A stretch of DNA of 64,000 bases, from the NCBI RefSeq assembly GCF_024868665.1, contig NC_079914.1:7217274-7281273 (forward strand), read 5' to 3'. The translations under genes were made by a program, and so were the position numbers. Positions 9,528 to 22,100 of this stretch are shown here, one piece after another; within the stretch, counting starts at the first letter, position 1, and every line of letters begins with the position of its first letter. The stretch is from Triplophysa rosa (lineage: Eukaryota > Chordata > Actinopteri > Cypriniformes > Nemacheilidae). A model generated the notes under the pieces. That model did no database searches. It saw only the letters and a list, made by a program, of their open reading frames with translations, and had not been told where the DNA came from.

Positions 9528-12500
9528 CTAAAGATGAGATTTGCTCACTTTGGCAGAAATTGGAAGGTTTTTCTCTTCATGAACAGAGTCTGCAAAATCA
9601 GAAAACAAATTTCAATGAAGCTTATTTTTTGCAAGCTTGAAGAATGAATTAATGGCTAATCACTCACGCCTTGATAATTCATCAGTCATGCGACACTGTG
9701 GTTTCATGTGGTCTCCAAATGATGTGTTTAGAAACTGATGTTTGAGCCACATTGCACGGTCATCCTCAAAAGATTTTCTCTGTACGAAAAGAAACGATCA
9801 GCAGTATAGGTCAAATGAAGAGCTTGCACATTATTACAAAGTCCATAATAAATAATAAATAGTCGGAACCTCATGACCCAATCTGATGGCAGCCTCTGTG
9901 AAATTTCTTCTTTCCATTTCAAAGTTTTTCTTCTGTTCCGCAAAACCTCTCCATTCTTCTTTTAAGCGTTCCTTCTCTTCCAGCATGTAGCAATCGTTCA
10001 GCACGGCCCCAGTCTCCTCATCGCAGGGTGTGTTAAGCTGTTGCTGTGAAAAGCAAAGCAATGTGCATGTTCTTTTGTTGTTAAAGCACATCTTGTCTTA
10101 GCACTGACCCATGTTTCCTGAGCCATTCTGTTCAAATATTCACTGTGAGAAGTTGATATCTTCTTAAGTCTTTGAAGCAGCACTTAAAATATTGGTTTCA
10201 ACTCACGTTGCTTTCAATTGAAAATTCTCTCTATTTGTTTTTTGCACATGTATTTTTTATGTAGACATTGAGAAACACAGACACAAAGAAACTAAATGAA
10301 ATGTGTGCCTTTCCTTACCTGCAGAAGTTGCTGTTGAGTCTGAATAAATTCTTTGCACTGCTGAATTTCTAGTCTAAGCTTTTCTGTTTCCTCATCATGG
10401 ACTTGTTTGGAGATCATCTCTTCATTGTCATCAGCTTGCACTATAGACGCTGATATAAACAAAATTATATAATACAAAAGAAAAACTGAGTTTTTCTGTG
10501 GTTGTCTTTCATCAGACACTCGATTTCTGAGTGTATTTTTGTATGCAATTTTCAAAAAATTTGTTTAATATGGGCGTGACTAGCCTCTCTATACCTTGGT
10601 TGTCCAATTTCTCAACATGATGTTTTAATTTCCTCCACTGCTGACGAATGCTATTGGTGAGTTTCTCTCGGGCATGATCACACGACATCCCGGGAAGTTC
10701 TTTAAACGAGTTCTCCTCATCATCTGAATTTGTTTGCTTGAGAGAGTTTAGAAAGACATGCACAAAAATATATCATAGACCTTCTCTTTACAGGTAGAAT
10801 AAAAAAAACACTGTACACCATACGGGAAACTGAAAATTGTGTAGTATACCATGAATATACAATTTATAGGCCCGGTTTCACAGACAAGGCTTAGCCTAAA
10901 CCAGGACTATGCCTTAGTTCATTTAGGCTATTTAAGTCACTTTTATTTAAATGCCGTAGAAAAAAAACATTACTGATGTGCATCTTGGAACAAAACAATG
11001 ACACTGACATATTTTAAGATATGTCAGAGCAAGTTATTTTCAGTTAAGATTGCTCAAAATTCATTTTAGTCTGGGAGTAGTCTTAAGCCTTGTCTGTGAA
11101 ACCGGGGCATACTGTTTAATGTGAACCATGTCATACAGAAGTCTAACCTGATCTACATGATTGCTCTGTTTCTCTTCTTTTTTGCAAATGTTCTTTGAAT
11201 TTAAAACCGCCATCATCTCACGTTTCATCTGTTGTAGCACTTTCTTCAGCTCCATGTTTTCCATCATAAGCTCCCTTTGCCGATTATCAAATTCGTTGAG
11301 AAGAGTTTTGTACATCTCTCCCTCATGTCTAAAAACACAAAGATTGACAGAAGCAAAATTTTGGTTTATACATCTTATTTTATATTACAGAGAAAATACA
11401 CTCACCTAAAGGATTATTAGGAACACCATACTAATACGGTGTTTGACCCCCTTTCGCCTTCAGAACTGCCTTAATTCTACGTGGCATTGATTCAACAAGG
11501 TGCTGAAAGCATTCTTTAGAAATGTTGGCCCATATTGATAGGATAGCATCTTGCAGTTGATGGAGATTTGTGGGATGCACATCCAGGGCACGAAGCTCCC
11601 GTTCCACCACATCCCAAAGATGTTCTATCGGGTTGAGATCTGGTGACTGTGGGGGCCATTCTAGTACAGTGAACTCATTGTCATGTTCAAGAAACCAATT
11701 TGAAATGATTCGAGCTTTGTGACATGGTGCATTATCCTGCTGGAAGTAGCCATTAGAGGATGGGTACATGGTGGTCATAAAGGGATGGACATGGTCAGAA
11801 ACAATGCTCAGGTAGGCCGTGGCATTTAAACGATGCCCAATTGGCACTAAGGGGCCTAAAGTGTGCCAAGAAAACATCCCCCACACCATTACACCACCAC
11901 CACCAGCCTGCACAGTGGTAACAAGGCATGATGGATCCATGTTCTCATTCTGTTTACGCCAAATTCTGACTCTACCATTTGAATGTCTCAACAGAAATCG
12001 AGACTCATCAGACCAGGCAACATTTTTCCAGTCTTCAACTGTCCAATTTTGGTGAGCTCGTGCAAATTGTAGCCTCTTTTTCCTATTTGTAGTGGAGATG
12101 AGTGGTACCCGGTGGGGTCTTCTGCTGTTGTAGCCCATCTGCCTCAAGGTTGTGCGTGTTGTGGCTTCACAAATGCTTTGCTGCATACCTCGGTTGTAAC
12201 GAGTGGTTATTTCAGTCAAAGTTGCTCTTCTATCAGCTTGAATCAGTCGGCCCATTCTCCTCTGACCTCTAGCATCAACAAGGCATTTTCGCCCACAGGA
12301 CTGCCGCATACTGGATGTTTTTCCCTTTTCACACCATTCTTTGTAAACCCTAGAAATGGTTGTGCGTGAAAATCCCAGTAACTGAGCAGATTGTGAAATA
12401 CTCAGACCGGCCCGTCTGGCACCAACAACCATGCCACGCTCAAAATTGCTTAAATCACCTTTCTTTCCCATTCTGACATTCAGTTTGGAGTTCAGGAGAT

Positions 12501-14180
12501 TGTCTTGACCAGGACCACACCCCTAAATGCATTGAAGCAACTGCCATGTGATTGGTTGATTAGATAATTGCATTAATGAGAAATTGAACAGGTGTTCCTA
12601 ATAATCCTTTAGGTGAGTGTATGTTAATAACAATATAACAATTTCAGAAGATTGTTACTAATAAAGTGACTAAAGAAACTGAAATGCAACCCGTCAAGAA
12701 TCCATTTTCTAAAAAAATCCATAGAACACATTTTCTATTAATTTTACTTATTAGTTTATAACAATAAACAAATCAAACCAGCAAATGCTGTCCTTATGTT
12801 CTAAAAATCTAAAAAGGACTCTCTTGCCTAGCTTCAGTTTTTCCAGTTTTCCAAAGACACCTTCTCCCGTCCGGCCTTCCAACATAATTCAAAACTTCCA
12901 TTCCTGAAAGAGAGTACACACATAAACATACTGAATACAATTATATGTAACTTTCTGAAACAATCGTCTTAAGACAACTTTAAAATGATGAAGTGAATTC
13001 TCATCTGGCACTAGGCAGCTCAATAGGGTTTGTAACAAACCTTTTCTCACGTTATTTAAAATGTTTAGGTCAAATATATTACCATGTTTATCTTTTCTGG
13101 CAATGAGTAGCTGATTGAGACGTTCCTTGACTTTGCTGTACTCCCTTTCCCTTCTCTTAATATCATGGCTGTATTGTGTGGCACGGCTCGCAATGATGCC
13201 CTGCAGCCTTTGTACCTGTTAAAAGTTCAAAGCATATTTGATCGCAGCATTAACTGTAGTTACAGCTTTCATGTAGCTCAGTGGTTAGAGCATGGCGCTA
13301 GCAACGCCAAGGTCATGGGTTCGATCCCAGGGATTGCACATGCTTAGAAATCAAATGTATAGTATAATGCAATGTAAGTCGCTTTGGATAAAAGTGTCTG
13401 CCAAATGCATAAATGTAAATGTATGTAATAAAACTGTACATGATGCCCTATACTGTATATCAATTTTGTATACTGTACCTCTTCTTTTGCATCCTTTAGG
13501 CAGTTTTGCAAAGTCTTCATATTTGTTTCCAGTTGTCGTTCTCTTTCATGCAACCGCATGTTTTCCTTTTTCGAAAGTTCAAGCTGGTCCTACAAAACAT
13601 TGAAGATTTACCATGTAATATTCAGAATGCCAAAAATGTACAGTATTTATAAAAAATATATACAGAGTATGTACTACCTTTAGTCTAGAGTTGGTGAGAT
13701 GTTGGTAATGGAGGTCACTGCTGGACTTTAGTTGATCCACCTCCAGATCCTCCATCATTCCAACAGTTTGACGGTGCAGCTGCAGTAGGTCATATATGTT
13801 ATTTAAGGCAACCACGGCATCCACATCACGGATGCCATCCTGGTTACGGAAAATCGGTGGGAAGCCCAGTGATGACAATTCCTGTGAATGCAAAGAGTCT
13901 TTTGTTGCACAACTTGTGCCATTTTAAATGGAGATTAAATATTCTTAAATAACAAGAAATAAAAAAATAGATTAAATAAAAGATAATAAAAACATGTCAA
14001 CAGATTTGTGTAAATTTTTACAGTTAAAACGTAGTCAACCATTCTGGTTTTTGGAGCACATACCTGATTGATGTAAAGAATGCACTCTGAGATATTCTCC
14101 ACTGTGCAGAAGCTGCCTGTGACATTAAAAGAATTTTGAGGAGGCATCACAGATGGAGTGTACAGCCGTGAAGGAGACAT
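9528..14180 (-). CDS. ssx2ip: SSX2IP/ADIP, afadin- and alpha-actinin-binding centrosomal protein
   Basis: This coiled-coil protein is known at centriolar satellites and adherens junctions, with roles in centrosome maturation and cilia. Coding exons: 14180-14064, 13881-13678, 13589-13479, 13215-13083, 12903-~12818, 11328-11148, 10736-10595, 10449-10319, 10043-9870, 9779-9668, 9589-9528. Total is about 483 residues; human SSX2IP has 614, the C-terminal tail being shorter here. Diagnostic segments are [19 protein letters not shown] near the start, a MYKTLLNEF...[14 protein letters not shown] coiled coil, [20 protein letters not shown], and the FTEAAIRLG motif. Most of the chain is predicted coiled coil. 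Splice phases agree except between exons 6 and 7 (see findings). The start ATG at 14180 lies 27 bases into its exon, after an acceptor at 14208. Confidence 0.92.
10869..11107. repeat. Foldback MITE in ssx2ip intron
   Basis: The ends GGCCCGGTTTCACAGACAAG and its near reverse complement form long inverted repeats. ATA flanks both sides, a possible 3-base target duplication as in PIF/Harbinger elements. It is a common type of fish MITE. Confidence 0.65.
11399..12619 (-). mobile_element. Tc1/mariner transposon, apparently intact
   Basis: A 1,221-base element is bounded by TA duplications (11397-11398 and 12620-12621). It has near-perfect terminal inverted repeats starting CACTCACCTAAAGGATTATT. 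It lies in the ssx2ip intron between exons 6 and 7 and is transcribed in the same direction as the gene. The intact ends and open transposase frame point to a recent insertion. Confidence 0.93.
11431..12471 (-). CDS. Tc1-family transposase, full-length
   Basis: 346 residues without stops or shifts, the normal length for Tc1 transposases (about 340). The N-terminal 120 residues hold two helix-turn-helix motifs for binding the inverted repeats. The DD34E catalytic triad is visible: the Asp in [10 protein letters not shown], the Asp in [10 protein letters not shown], and the Glu in [21 protein letters not shown] basic region lies between. It cuts and pastes DNA at TA dinucleotides. Whether it is active cannot be told from the sequence alone, but no inactivating change is visible. 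Confidence 0.95.
   Translation of the reverse strand: MGKKGDLSNFERGMVVGARRAGLSISQSAQLLGFSRTTISRVYKEWCEKGKTSSMRQSCGRKCLVDARGQRRMGRLIQADRRATLTEITTRYNRGMQQSICEATTRTTLRQMGYNSRRPHRVPLISTTNRKKRLQFARAHQNWTVEDWKNVAWSDESRFLLRHSNGRVRIWRKQNENMDPSCLVTTVQAGGGGVMVWGMFSWHTLGPLVPIGHRLNATAYLSIVSDHVHPFMTTMYPSSNGYFQQDNAPCHKARIISNWFLEHDNEFTVLEWPPQSPDLNPIEHLWDVVERELRALDVHPTNLHQLQDAILSIWANISKECFQHLVESMPRRIKAVLKAKGGQTPY
13265..13430 (+). mobile_element. tRNA-headed SINE with L2-type tail
   Basis: The head (13272-13335) looks like a tRNA, with an A-box-like GTAGCTCAGTGGTTAGAGCA, an anticodon-loop region carrying AGC, and a B-box-like GGTTCGATCCC. It is followed by a body and a 3' tail (AAGTCGCTTTGGATAAAAGT) shared with the L2 LINE tail at 1318-1372. 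That matches SINEs that borrow an L2 machinery. It sits in an ssx2ip intron between exons 4 and 5. Confidence 0.8.
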
Positions 14181-15436
14181 TCTTGAAAGTATCTTGGCCT
14201 AAATTGTCTGAAAAAGACCTGAAATGACAGACATAAACTAACTCAGTTGTTGTCACTCATGATCATGAATATTGCACACCTGTTGTAAGAGCACAAAGAT
14301 TTTTACAAGGTTACATTTGCGCCTGAGGTTCTGGTTCACAGCGAACGCTAACCTAAATGAGGTTAGTAGGGGAATTTATCCTCAAAATAACCTAATCTTT
14401 CTCTTCTCCCATGAGACTTTAGTTATGTGGAGCACAAGAGAAAAATCTATGTAACTTACTCCTGTATATCGTCCTTGTGACTTGTAAAATATTTCATATG
14501 TTATGACTTTGAAAAGATTATTCACAAACATAATGAATAAAAAGAAAAACAAAAGATTTGTTCACAATGATGAACTTCATGTCATTCCGAACCCATTATC
14601 TGCAATTTACAGTAAACACGAGTTCTAAGTGCAAAAAATCCACGGCAGCCATATGTTTGCTTTGTGTGACTAAGCGGCTGAAATTTAAGACCCGAGAGTC
14701 AATGACATTTGATGATGTCACTCACATCCAACTTGACATGATGTGTAGGATAGCACATTTAATTTGAAAGCTGCGAAGGGGGACAAGATTTAAAATATTT
14801 TTCTCATACATAGCCACAGTCTTTAGAAGATTCGGAAATATAATTTAGTAAAACGCACGTCGTATTAGCGACTTATACTGTAGGCTACAGATGGAGCTTT
14901 TTGAATTAATGGGTCACATTGTTGTTGAAGAAAACTGCTGCTTGAAGACTCCAATATTACTCTAGTTCTCCAATATTTTCTATAGTGTTCCACAAAAAAA
15001 TCATGAACAATGACATTAACTCAATAAAACAAAATGTATAGTGAGGGTGTAGAGCAAACAGGAAATAGATCATTATTTGCGTGCAACAAAATTTTTAAAT
15101 ATAGGCTACATGATCGCGTGAGAATGTAAACAAATAATGCATTAATTCACGTGTGCAGCTAATATACCAATAACAATACACGATATTGTTATTTCATGAG
15201 AAACTTGAAAACAATACAGTATAATACAATACTATAACGTTACACCTGCAGACGATCAGATGGAACTAGGTTAAGGTGACTGCAAGGATCTCTGTCCAGA
15301 TAGTGCGACATTAAAACGACATGCACATCTGTACCGTTTAGATAAATGAACACTACTCGGTTATCCTGGATAATGGATTACGATTTCACTTGACACACTA
15401 GCCTATAACTTGTAAACGACCAGCGGTTCACTTACT

Positions 15437-15550
15437 GCGTCTCTTTTGGCGTTTAAGATCACCTGTGAGGTTTAAAGGTCTCATTTCCCGACACTCAGCA
15501 GCACGGATTGACACGTTTTCCCGGTAAATTTGCGTAATATTATTATTGCA
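15437..15550 (-). other. ssx2ip: Probable 5' non-coding exon of ssx2ip
   Basis: A GC-richer stretch ends in a good splice donor (GCA|GTAAGT at 15436/15435, so the exon ends at 15436) and lies upstream of the first coding exon, whose acceptor is at 14208. The intron between (14208-15435) shows no exon. The transcription start is not defined by the sequence. Confidence 0.5.
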
Positions 15551-15623
15551 CGTTGCTACATTGATGCAGAAGCGTTGTGCTCTTCGGCTCTACTCAACCT
15601 TGAAGACAGGCACAAGCAAATGC

Positions 15624-15636
15624 GTTGCCAGGCAAC
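15624..15636. promoter_or_regulatory. X-box (RFX site) in the ssx2ip promoter
   Basis: GTTGCCAGGCAAC is a perfect palindromic pair of RFX half-sites separated by one base. It lies about 100-190 bases upstream of the inferred first exon end, next to an inverted CCAAT box (ATTGG at 15654-15658). RFX factors drive ciliary and centrosomal genes, which fits SSX2IP. Confidence 0.65.
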
Positions 15637-16189
15637 GAATACGAGGGCGTGTCATTGGCTGCCTCTTTTGTGCATTCACGCAGCCCTTCAGAATATCCAC
15701 CAATAGGCTTTGTCGCAGTCATTGCAGGTGCAAGAACAAAAATACAGAAACATACTTGTGATCAACTAATAAAAATGTAGTTTATGATGTTACCACGTCT
15801 CTAAATTTATTAAGCACATCAGACAAATTTATTTCAGTATGCCTTACATTGTCAGATAGTGAAGGATACAGTAATGGTAGAAAATGTTGCTCTAATAATA
15901 CATTTTCACTTTTTACAATTTGAGTATATTTAATCTATTTTAATTATTAATTTATTGTGTTTTCTAAAGCAAAAAGTGCGGCACAATTATTTTATATTTT
16001 TTAAATCCTGACAAAACATGCAAGACAGCACATGACATTTTCTTCCAAATCCATGTCCACCTAATACATAATACAACAACAGCAGCAATATTTCAGAGGA
16101 GCATAAATAAAATATGTTTGGAATGTAATACCTAACATATACATCAACAGTGAGTAAACATGTGCATATGTACGACTTTAACATATAAT

Positions 16190-19100
16190 TTAATTGCTAA
16201 CAGGAACAGGAAGACCCAGTGCCTCATCCTCCCGAAACAGAGGATCTGCTGAGCTCCTTTTGGCCTCTAGCCACCAGGTCGTCATTTCACCTTTACCCTG
16301 AAAAATAAAGTGTTACAATCAGTAAATCTCATTCTGTGTGTCTTAACACAATACTATGAAGAACCATGTCTAAAGGCTAGTGAGGTGAAATAGATGGGGG
16401 TGAGCATTCGATTGTGAATAATGAACAGACATCAATTAAGCGAAGTCACAAAAGCCAGCTGAGACCGGGCTCTAATTGAGACACTGCACAGCTGAGCTGA
16501 AGTCTTCTGTTCGGTCTCTTGACACTGGTCTGTATTCCCTTGTGATATTTGCCATCTTCTTAGAAACAAAAAGATCAATAACAGACCCTTTCTCTTAGAG
16601 GGACCTAAAATACTAATGTGCAAAATAATTAGTTTGATTAAATATTTCTCCTTAAGGCAATTACTTATGCAAATCTGTTTTTTATATAGTTTATGTATGT
16701 TATGTTAATGTGAGTGCCACAATATATTAAATTGTGGATTTTTGGCAAGGGCTTGCTATGTGGTTTCTAAGGTGTGATGTGGTTTTGTGTGGTTGCTAGT
16801 CCATTGATAGATGGTTGCTGAATGGTTGCTTGCTGACCCACGTCAGTCTCATTGACATTATGGTCCTAAAATATGGCTTAAGTCACTCCTTTAATGTAAG
16901 TCTTCAAGATTTTTCTTGTTTTATCATTCACAAAGTGAAAATTACAAGTTAGATTAGGAGTTTGTTAATAAAATAAAATTAAATGAATAAATATTAAAGT
17001 ATTTATATAATAGTGAAGTTTATATTACGTTTATACGATGAGTTTGATTCCAAAATGAGATAACTGTTTTTAAAAAAAATCAAAAATCATGTTTTTTTAT
17101 TGTGCATTCCAATTAATATCAATCAAACTGCAGGTGGTTTGTTTTGATTTAAGCCGTAATGACTCAAAAAATACAGCTAACTAACACAATAAAAACATGA
17201 TAACATAATAAAAAAGTTATCTCATTTTGGAACCAAACTCTTCATATATGTATTAAATACAAAGTATTTATTAAATAGTTTTTAAAGTAAAAGTAGCTGT
17301 AGAAGTATGTATACCAATAATAAATACAAATATATATATACAGTATATATAAAACAACAATATATTTTAAATATATTTTAACACTTTGCTGTTTATCTGT
17401 TTTCTAACACAAATTTTCAGCACATGAATCATGATGTCAAGCCGGAATGCAGAGTTTATGAGGATAGGTCAGTTATCCATGGCAACCATGGTGAGTAACC
17501 TAAAATATTTTGCCTTGCTGCATTTACAACAGTCAAACAATGGCAAAAAATTAACGCAGTGGGTGTCTACTTTGCAATTCTTGTGCCCACATGAGGTCTA
17601 CTGTATATAAACAAATAACCATCTCACCTTCACATTGAGAGACCCACGGCACACTAGAACGTATCCTCCAAGTTTGTTTAGTAAATCTGCTGTCAAGCCA
17701 CTGCATTGGATCTTTAAATCTGGAAATAATACATATTTATACTATATAAGAGTAGTAAATGAGAAAGGGTTGAATTACTTCACGGCCAATAAAACCACAC
17801 TCAATGACAAATATTTACAAGATTTCTTTCTGCGGAAGTATCAGACAGAATCAGTTAATAATTGCTACTGTGTAAACAGCTACTTGCTCAAATACCTTCG
17901 CTGGTGGACTCCATACGAGACGCTGTGTTTACAGTATCGCCAAATAAGCAGTATCGAGGCATTTTGGTACCAACCACCCCAGCCACTACAGGGCCTGTGT
18001 AAGAAAAGTTTCAGGCTGAATACATGCCAGTTTACAAAAAAATTGTAGAATGAGTAAATTTAGTCAGATTCTTCATTTTGAATGAAACCATTGGTTCTAA
18101 CATTGTATTGTCGAACACAATAAACAAGAGTTTTAATCATTAGTTCTTTTTATTCTTTTTATTTATTAGTTCTTCATTACTGTCAGTCATACTGACCTGA
18201 ATGGATGCCAGCTCGTATCTTCAGCTGTGTGGTGGGCTTGTGTGGGATTTTAAACTCATGACAAACACTGATCAGATCCAAAGCCATGCTGGCGATTTCC
18301 CCAGCGTGATTGATCCCATTCTCATTTGGTACCCCCGAGACCACCATATCTGAGGAGGATTTTCAGTGAATTTCATTTAGTAAGTTCAGCTTACTAGAAT
18401 GTTTGGGTTATAAAAAAGCAGGACCACCGAAACGTACACGCATCTCCAATGGTTTCCACTTTGTAAACATCATAGTTGTCAATGATGTCATCGAAAGTGG
18501 TGTAGAGTTTGTTGAGGAAATCCACGACCTGGTGGGGGGTGCTCGAGCCAGAAAGCTGAGTGAAGCCCACTATGTCACTGGTCAATACAAACAAACAAAA
18601 CGATTTTTTCTGTTAATAGAATTGGTGTGTGCTTCTTAGTTTTTCAATAGTTAAAGCCAAATTCAACGATTTTTATTTTATACTTAGTACCTAAAATAAA
18701 CAGTTGCATTGGAGTAACTCTGCGCTTCTGCTGTGCGCCCCTGACGAAGGTCATCAGCTACTGGTTTTGGTAACATGCCTAAAACAAATAAAAAGGCTAT
18801 ACTGTTTTTTTAACTTTGACAACGTCTATCCAAATTCACTTTCATTGTTTAAAAAAAATTGGCATGCTGGAAACTAATAGTCAAAGCACAACAGAACAGA
18901 AAACAGCCTGAAATGCTTTAAGTGTCCAGTAGGTGGAAGCATTAGTATAACGATTCATAGCTACAGGGTGTTCACAGCACTATCAATTGTATACTAGCAT
19001 ACTACTCTTACTATTTCTAATGTTTGTTAATAGTGCATGATATGCAAATTAAACAAAGCAAAACAAAGCACTCAATAATGCTGTCCTATAATGCAAACGG

Positions 19101-22100
19101 CTTTATTACATCTTGATTAACCTTTTTTAATAGGGTCATGTGACAAAAATGTATTGAACATTTATTATTGCATATTACAGTAATTGCTGTTGTATATTAA
19201 CTATTATTGGAGTTTTACATTCTATTTAAAAAATAGTAGGCATGTTGAATGTATGGTATACTGAACCAAATTTTTTTGTGTATTTTAAAATGTATTCTTG
19301 TAATGTTCAACACTTCATACTGTAAAGCAAACGGTCTGTCTTTTGCTTCTCCTGAAGAAGATCTTGAGTTCTCTCAGCTACAATGGTTTCCAAATGTTTA
19401 CTGTACTTCTCCATCTAGAATAAAATAACCAACACTGTTAAATGAATGAAACCATGAACTGGAACTCAGAAAGTCAGACTAGACATAATACATACCAGAT
19501 TCATCATCATATCCACGGGGCTGACCTTGTGCGGGTTCATTTTATTAAGAATCTTTTTCACCTGCTCGAATGTGGGCCTCATGGTGATGTTGTGGGACCA
19601 GCATCTTTTGATAAGCTGTGTAGGATTGAAGCAACATACAGTACATAGTGTCTAAACTAAATATCTGATAATATAATTTATGATACTGTTTTTAATAAAT
19701 TGTTTTATAGAAATGGCAACATTGCTAAAAATATGCTTTTAGGGGGAAACTGTGCTTTCTGAATACAGAATAAATGTAAAAACTGACCTTAGTGGTGAAC
19801 AATTTTAAATGTTATTTACACAACAGAGCCTATTCAATAAATTATAGATAAATATTTTTTTTTAAATTTAATATAAAGTACTAATATAATATAATAAAAT
19901 AATTTTGCAGTAGATGAAACTAAATGATCAATATCAATGCTTGGGTCTCATTGGGTTACCCACCGCAAAAGGAAATGTGCTTAAGTAAATACAATTCAAG
20001 AGCCATCCATCAATTTCATAGACACAAACCTCACAGTAATCGTCTGGATCTGGGCAATCATTGTCTGATTTCCCGGCCTTCAGTTTGGGAAGTGATGGAC
20101 GCCACATTACATCAAGCTTGACCGAATCCACTTGTTCCTGCCAATAATTGCACTTCTTATCACCTCAAATATAAAAAAGTACAGAAAAATATTGTTTTCC
20201 GGGTCCTTGTATACTTACTGAAATGAGGTCAGTGCGAGTGGCGATCTCGACCAAGATAATGGAGTAGCTTGAGATGGGATGGTAAAGACAAATATTTATT
20301 TCTAGCTTCCGAGAGATTGAACAAGATGAAAATAAATGCTTTACGAGTTTATAAAGTTTGTAAAGCTCTTCCAACCTGTACACATCAGCTGCAGCTGTGC
20401 AACTAGAGCTGATCCGCAGCAGAACTTCAGGGGCGCAGTAAATGCGATAGACATTCTGATAGGTGAAATTGGTGCTCATCTCCACAAAATCCTCCTTTCT
20501 GTAGGCCATTAGCCTATAATCTGGGAACAAATGTGACTGTTCATAATAAATCTTTTACATATTATGTAGAGATTTACCTCAGACACCATAAACCCACTTG
20601 TTACATACCTGAAATTTTGCAGACCCACCGGTCATCGATGACACAGTTACGTGACTGAAGACGGCCGTGGAACATTTTGTGCTGGTGGAGGTAAGCCATC
20701 CCACGTGCAATGTCGGTCGCAAAAGACAACCTGTTAAGGCAAGATACAGTATGAAGATTTTGTGGTGCTTCTTAAAAGCTTTTCCAGGTTTCCTTAAAAT
20801 AAATTTACCGAAACCCCCAGTTGATGGGGACGTCCTCATTCAACAACACATCTGCCAAGCTTCCCTTTGGACAGTATTCAGTGATGATGCTCACGAAGGG
20901 AACTTCAATGCAGCCTCCAAAGAACTTGGAGAGGTTTGGGTGGTCCAGCTCCCTGGTTAAGACATACAGTCACAGGCTGGGTAAAATCTGACCACATTTT
21001 TCAAAGCCAAATTATTTCCTTTTTTGTACTTAATTTGCAATAAACCAACATAGCAACATGTTCCAGTAAACCAACTCCATGTAGTTAGAGTACAGTTACT
21101 CACCTGACCTCTTTCACCTCTTTTCTGATTGTTTTGGTCAGAGTGAAATGTTTCTTTCGTATGTGCTTCACAGCCACAGTCTTTCCATCACTGCAGAAAA
21201 AACGGACATACTGTAAGTTTAACCAAGATGTGATGGAAATTACAGGGAAACACTCACTAGATGCCAGCCTGAATGAATCGTGGTTTGAAATTGGTGTTCG
21301 CTCCGGTGCAGATTATTACATCTGTAACTGTGCTCACAGTGGAGTTTCTCTTCCCTGTCTGAAGGCTTGTGGTGCTGCAAAACCCATTGTAGCACACCTT
21401 ACCTGTAAAGGTCAATGTACAATAAGGGTTTAATAAAAACATTCAGCTAAAATCGAAGTGGCCGCAAAACTGTAGAACTGTAGAAGTTTGCTGCTCTTTG
21501 CAACCACAGTAAGTTTACATACTGAATAAGAAAATCAAGTAAACCCAGTAAACTGAGTAGAAATACGAACATACACAACACAACATAACATGAGTACTTT
21601 TAAAGGGACTGGTTGAGTCTAAAACTTACCAAACACAATATTATTGTAGTTGATGATCCAGCTCTCATCCCAAAACATTTTCTGTTTTTGGTATTGCAGC
21701 CACTAGGAAAAGAATATAATTGAACAAATTAATAATGGCAAAATATTTTTCAATATATCCATATAGTTTGCACTATTCATATATATTGACAAAATATCAA
21801 AACAACATGATTAATGATATCATGTAAATATTACACATTACACATGATAATATTGTAAAATAATTTAGTTCCCATTTAAAACGTTGTTATAATCTCTCCA
21901 CCTCACTCATATTTAGAGTGTGATCAATAAACAAAAACAAAACAAAACCGAAGATGAATTTAACTGATAGCATTTTTATTTAAGACAATATTGTGATATT
22001 CATGTGAATAATCAGAAATCTTTTGCTTAAGATATAATGTAAAAATTTGTGACAGCACTAGTTTGCACTTTTTTATACACTTTGCTTTTATTAAACTTTC

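Noticed and set aside
13272..13335. tRNA-like sequence with A and B boxes
   Set aside because: It continues into a SINE body with an L2-type tail, so it is a SINE head and not a functional tRNA gene.
17635..18048. Plus-strand open frame of 137 codons
   Set aside because: It is the antisense of receptor-cyclase exons 21-22 ([15 protein letters not shown] on the minus strand) and has no similarity of its own.
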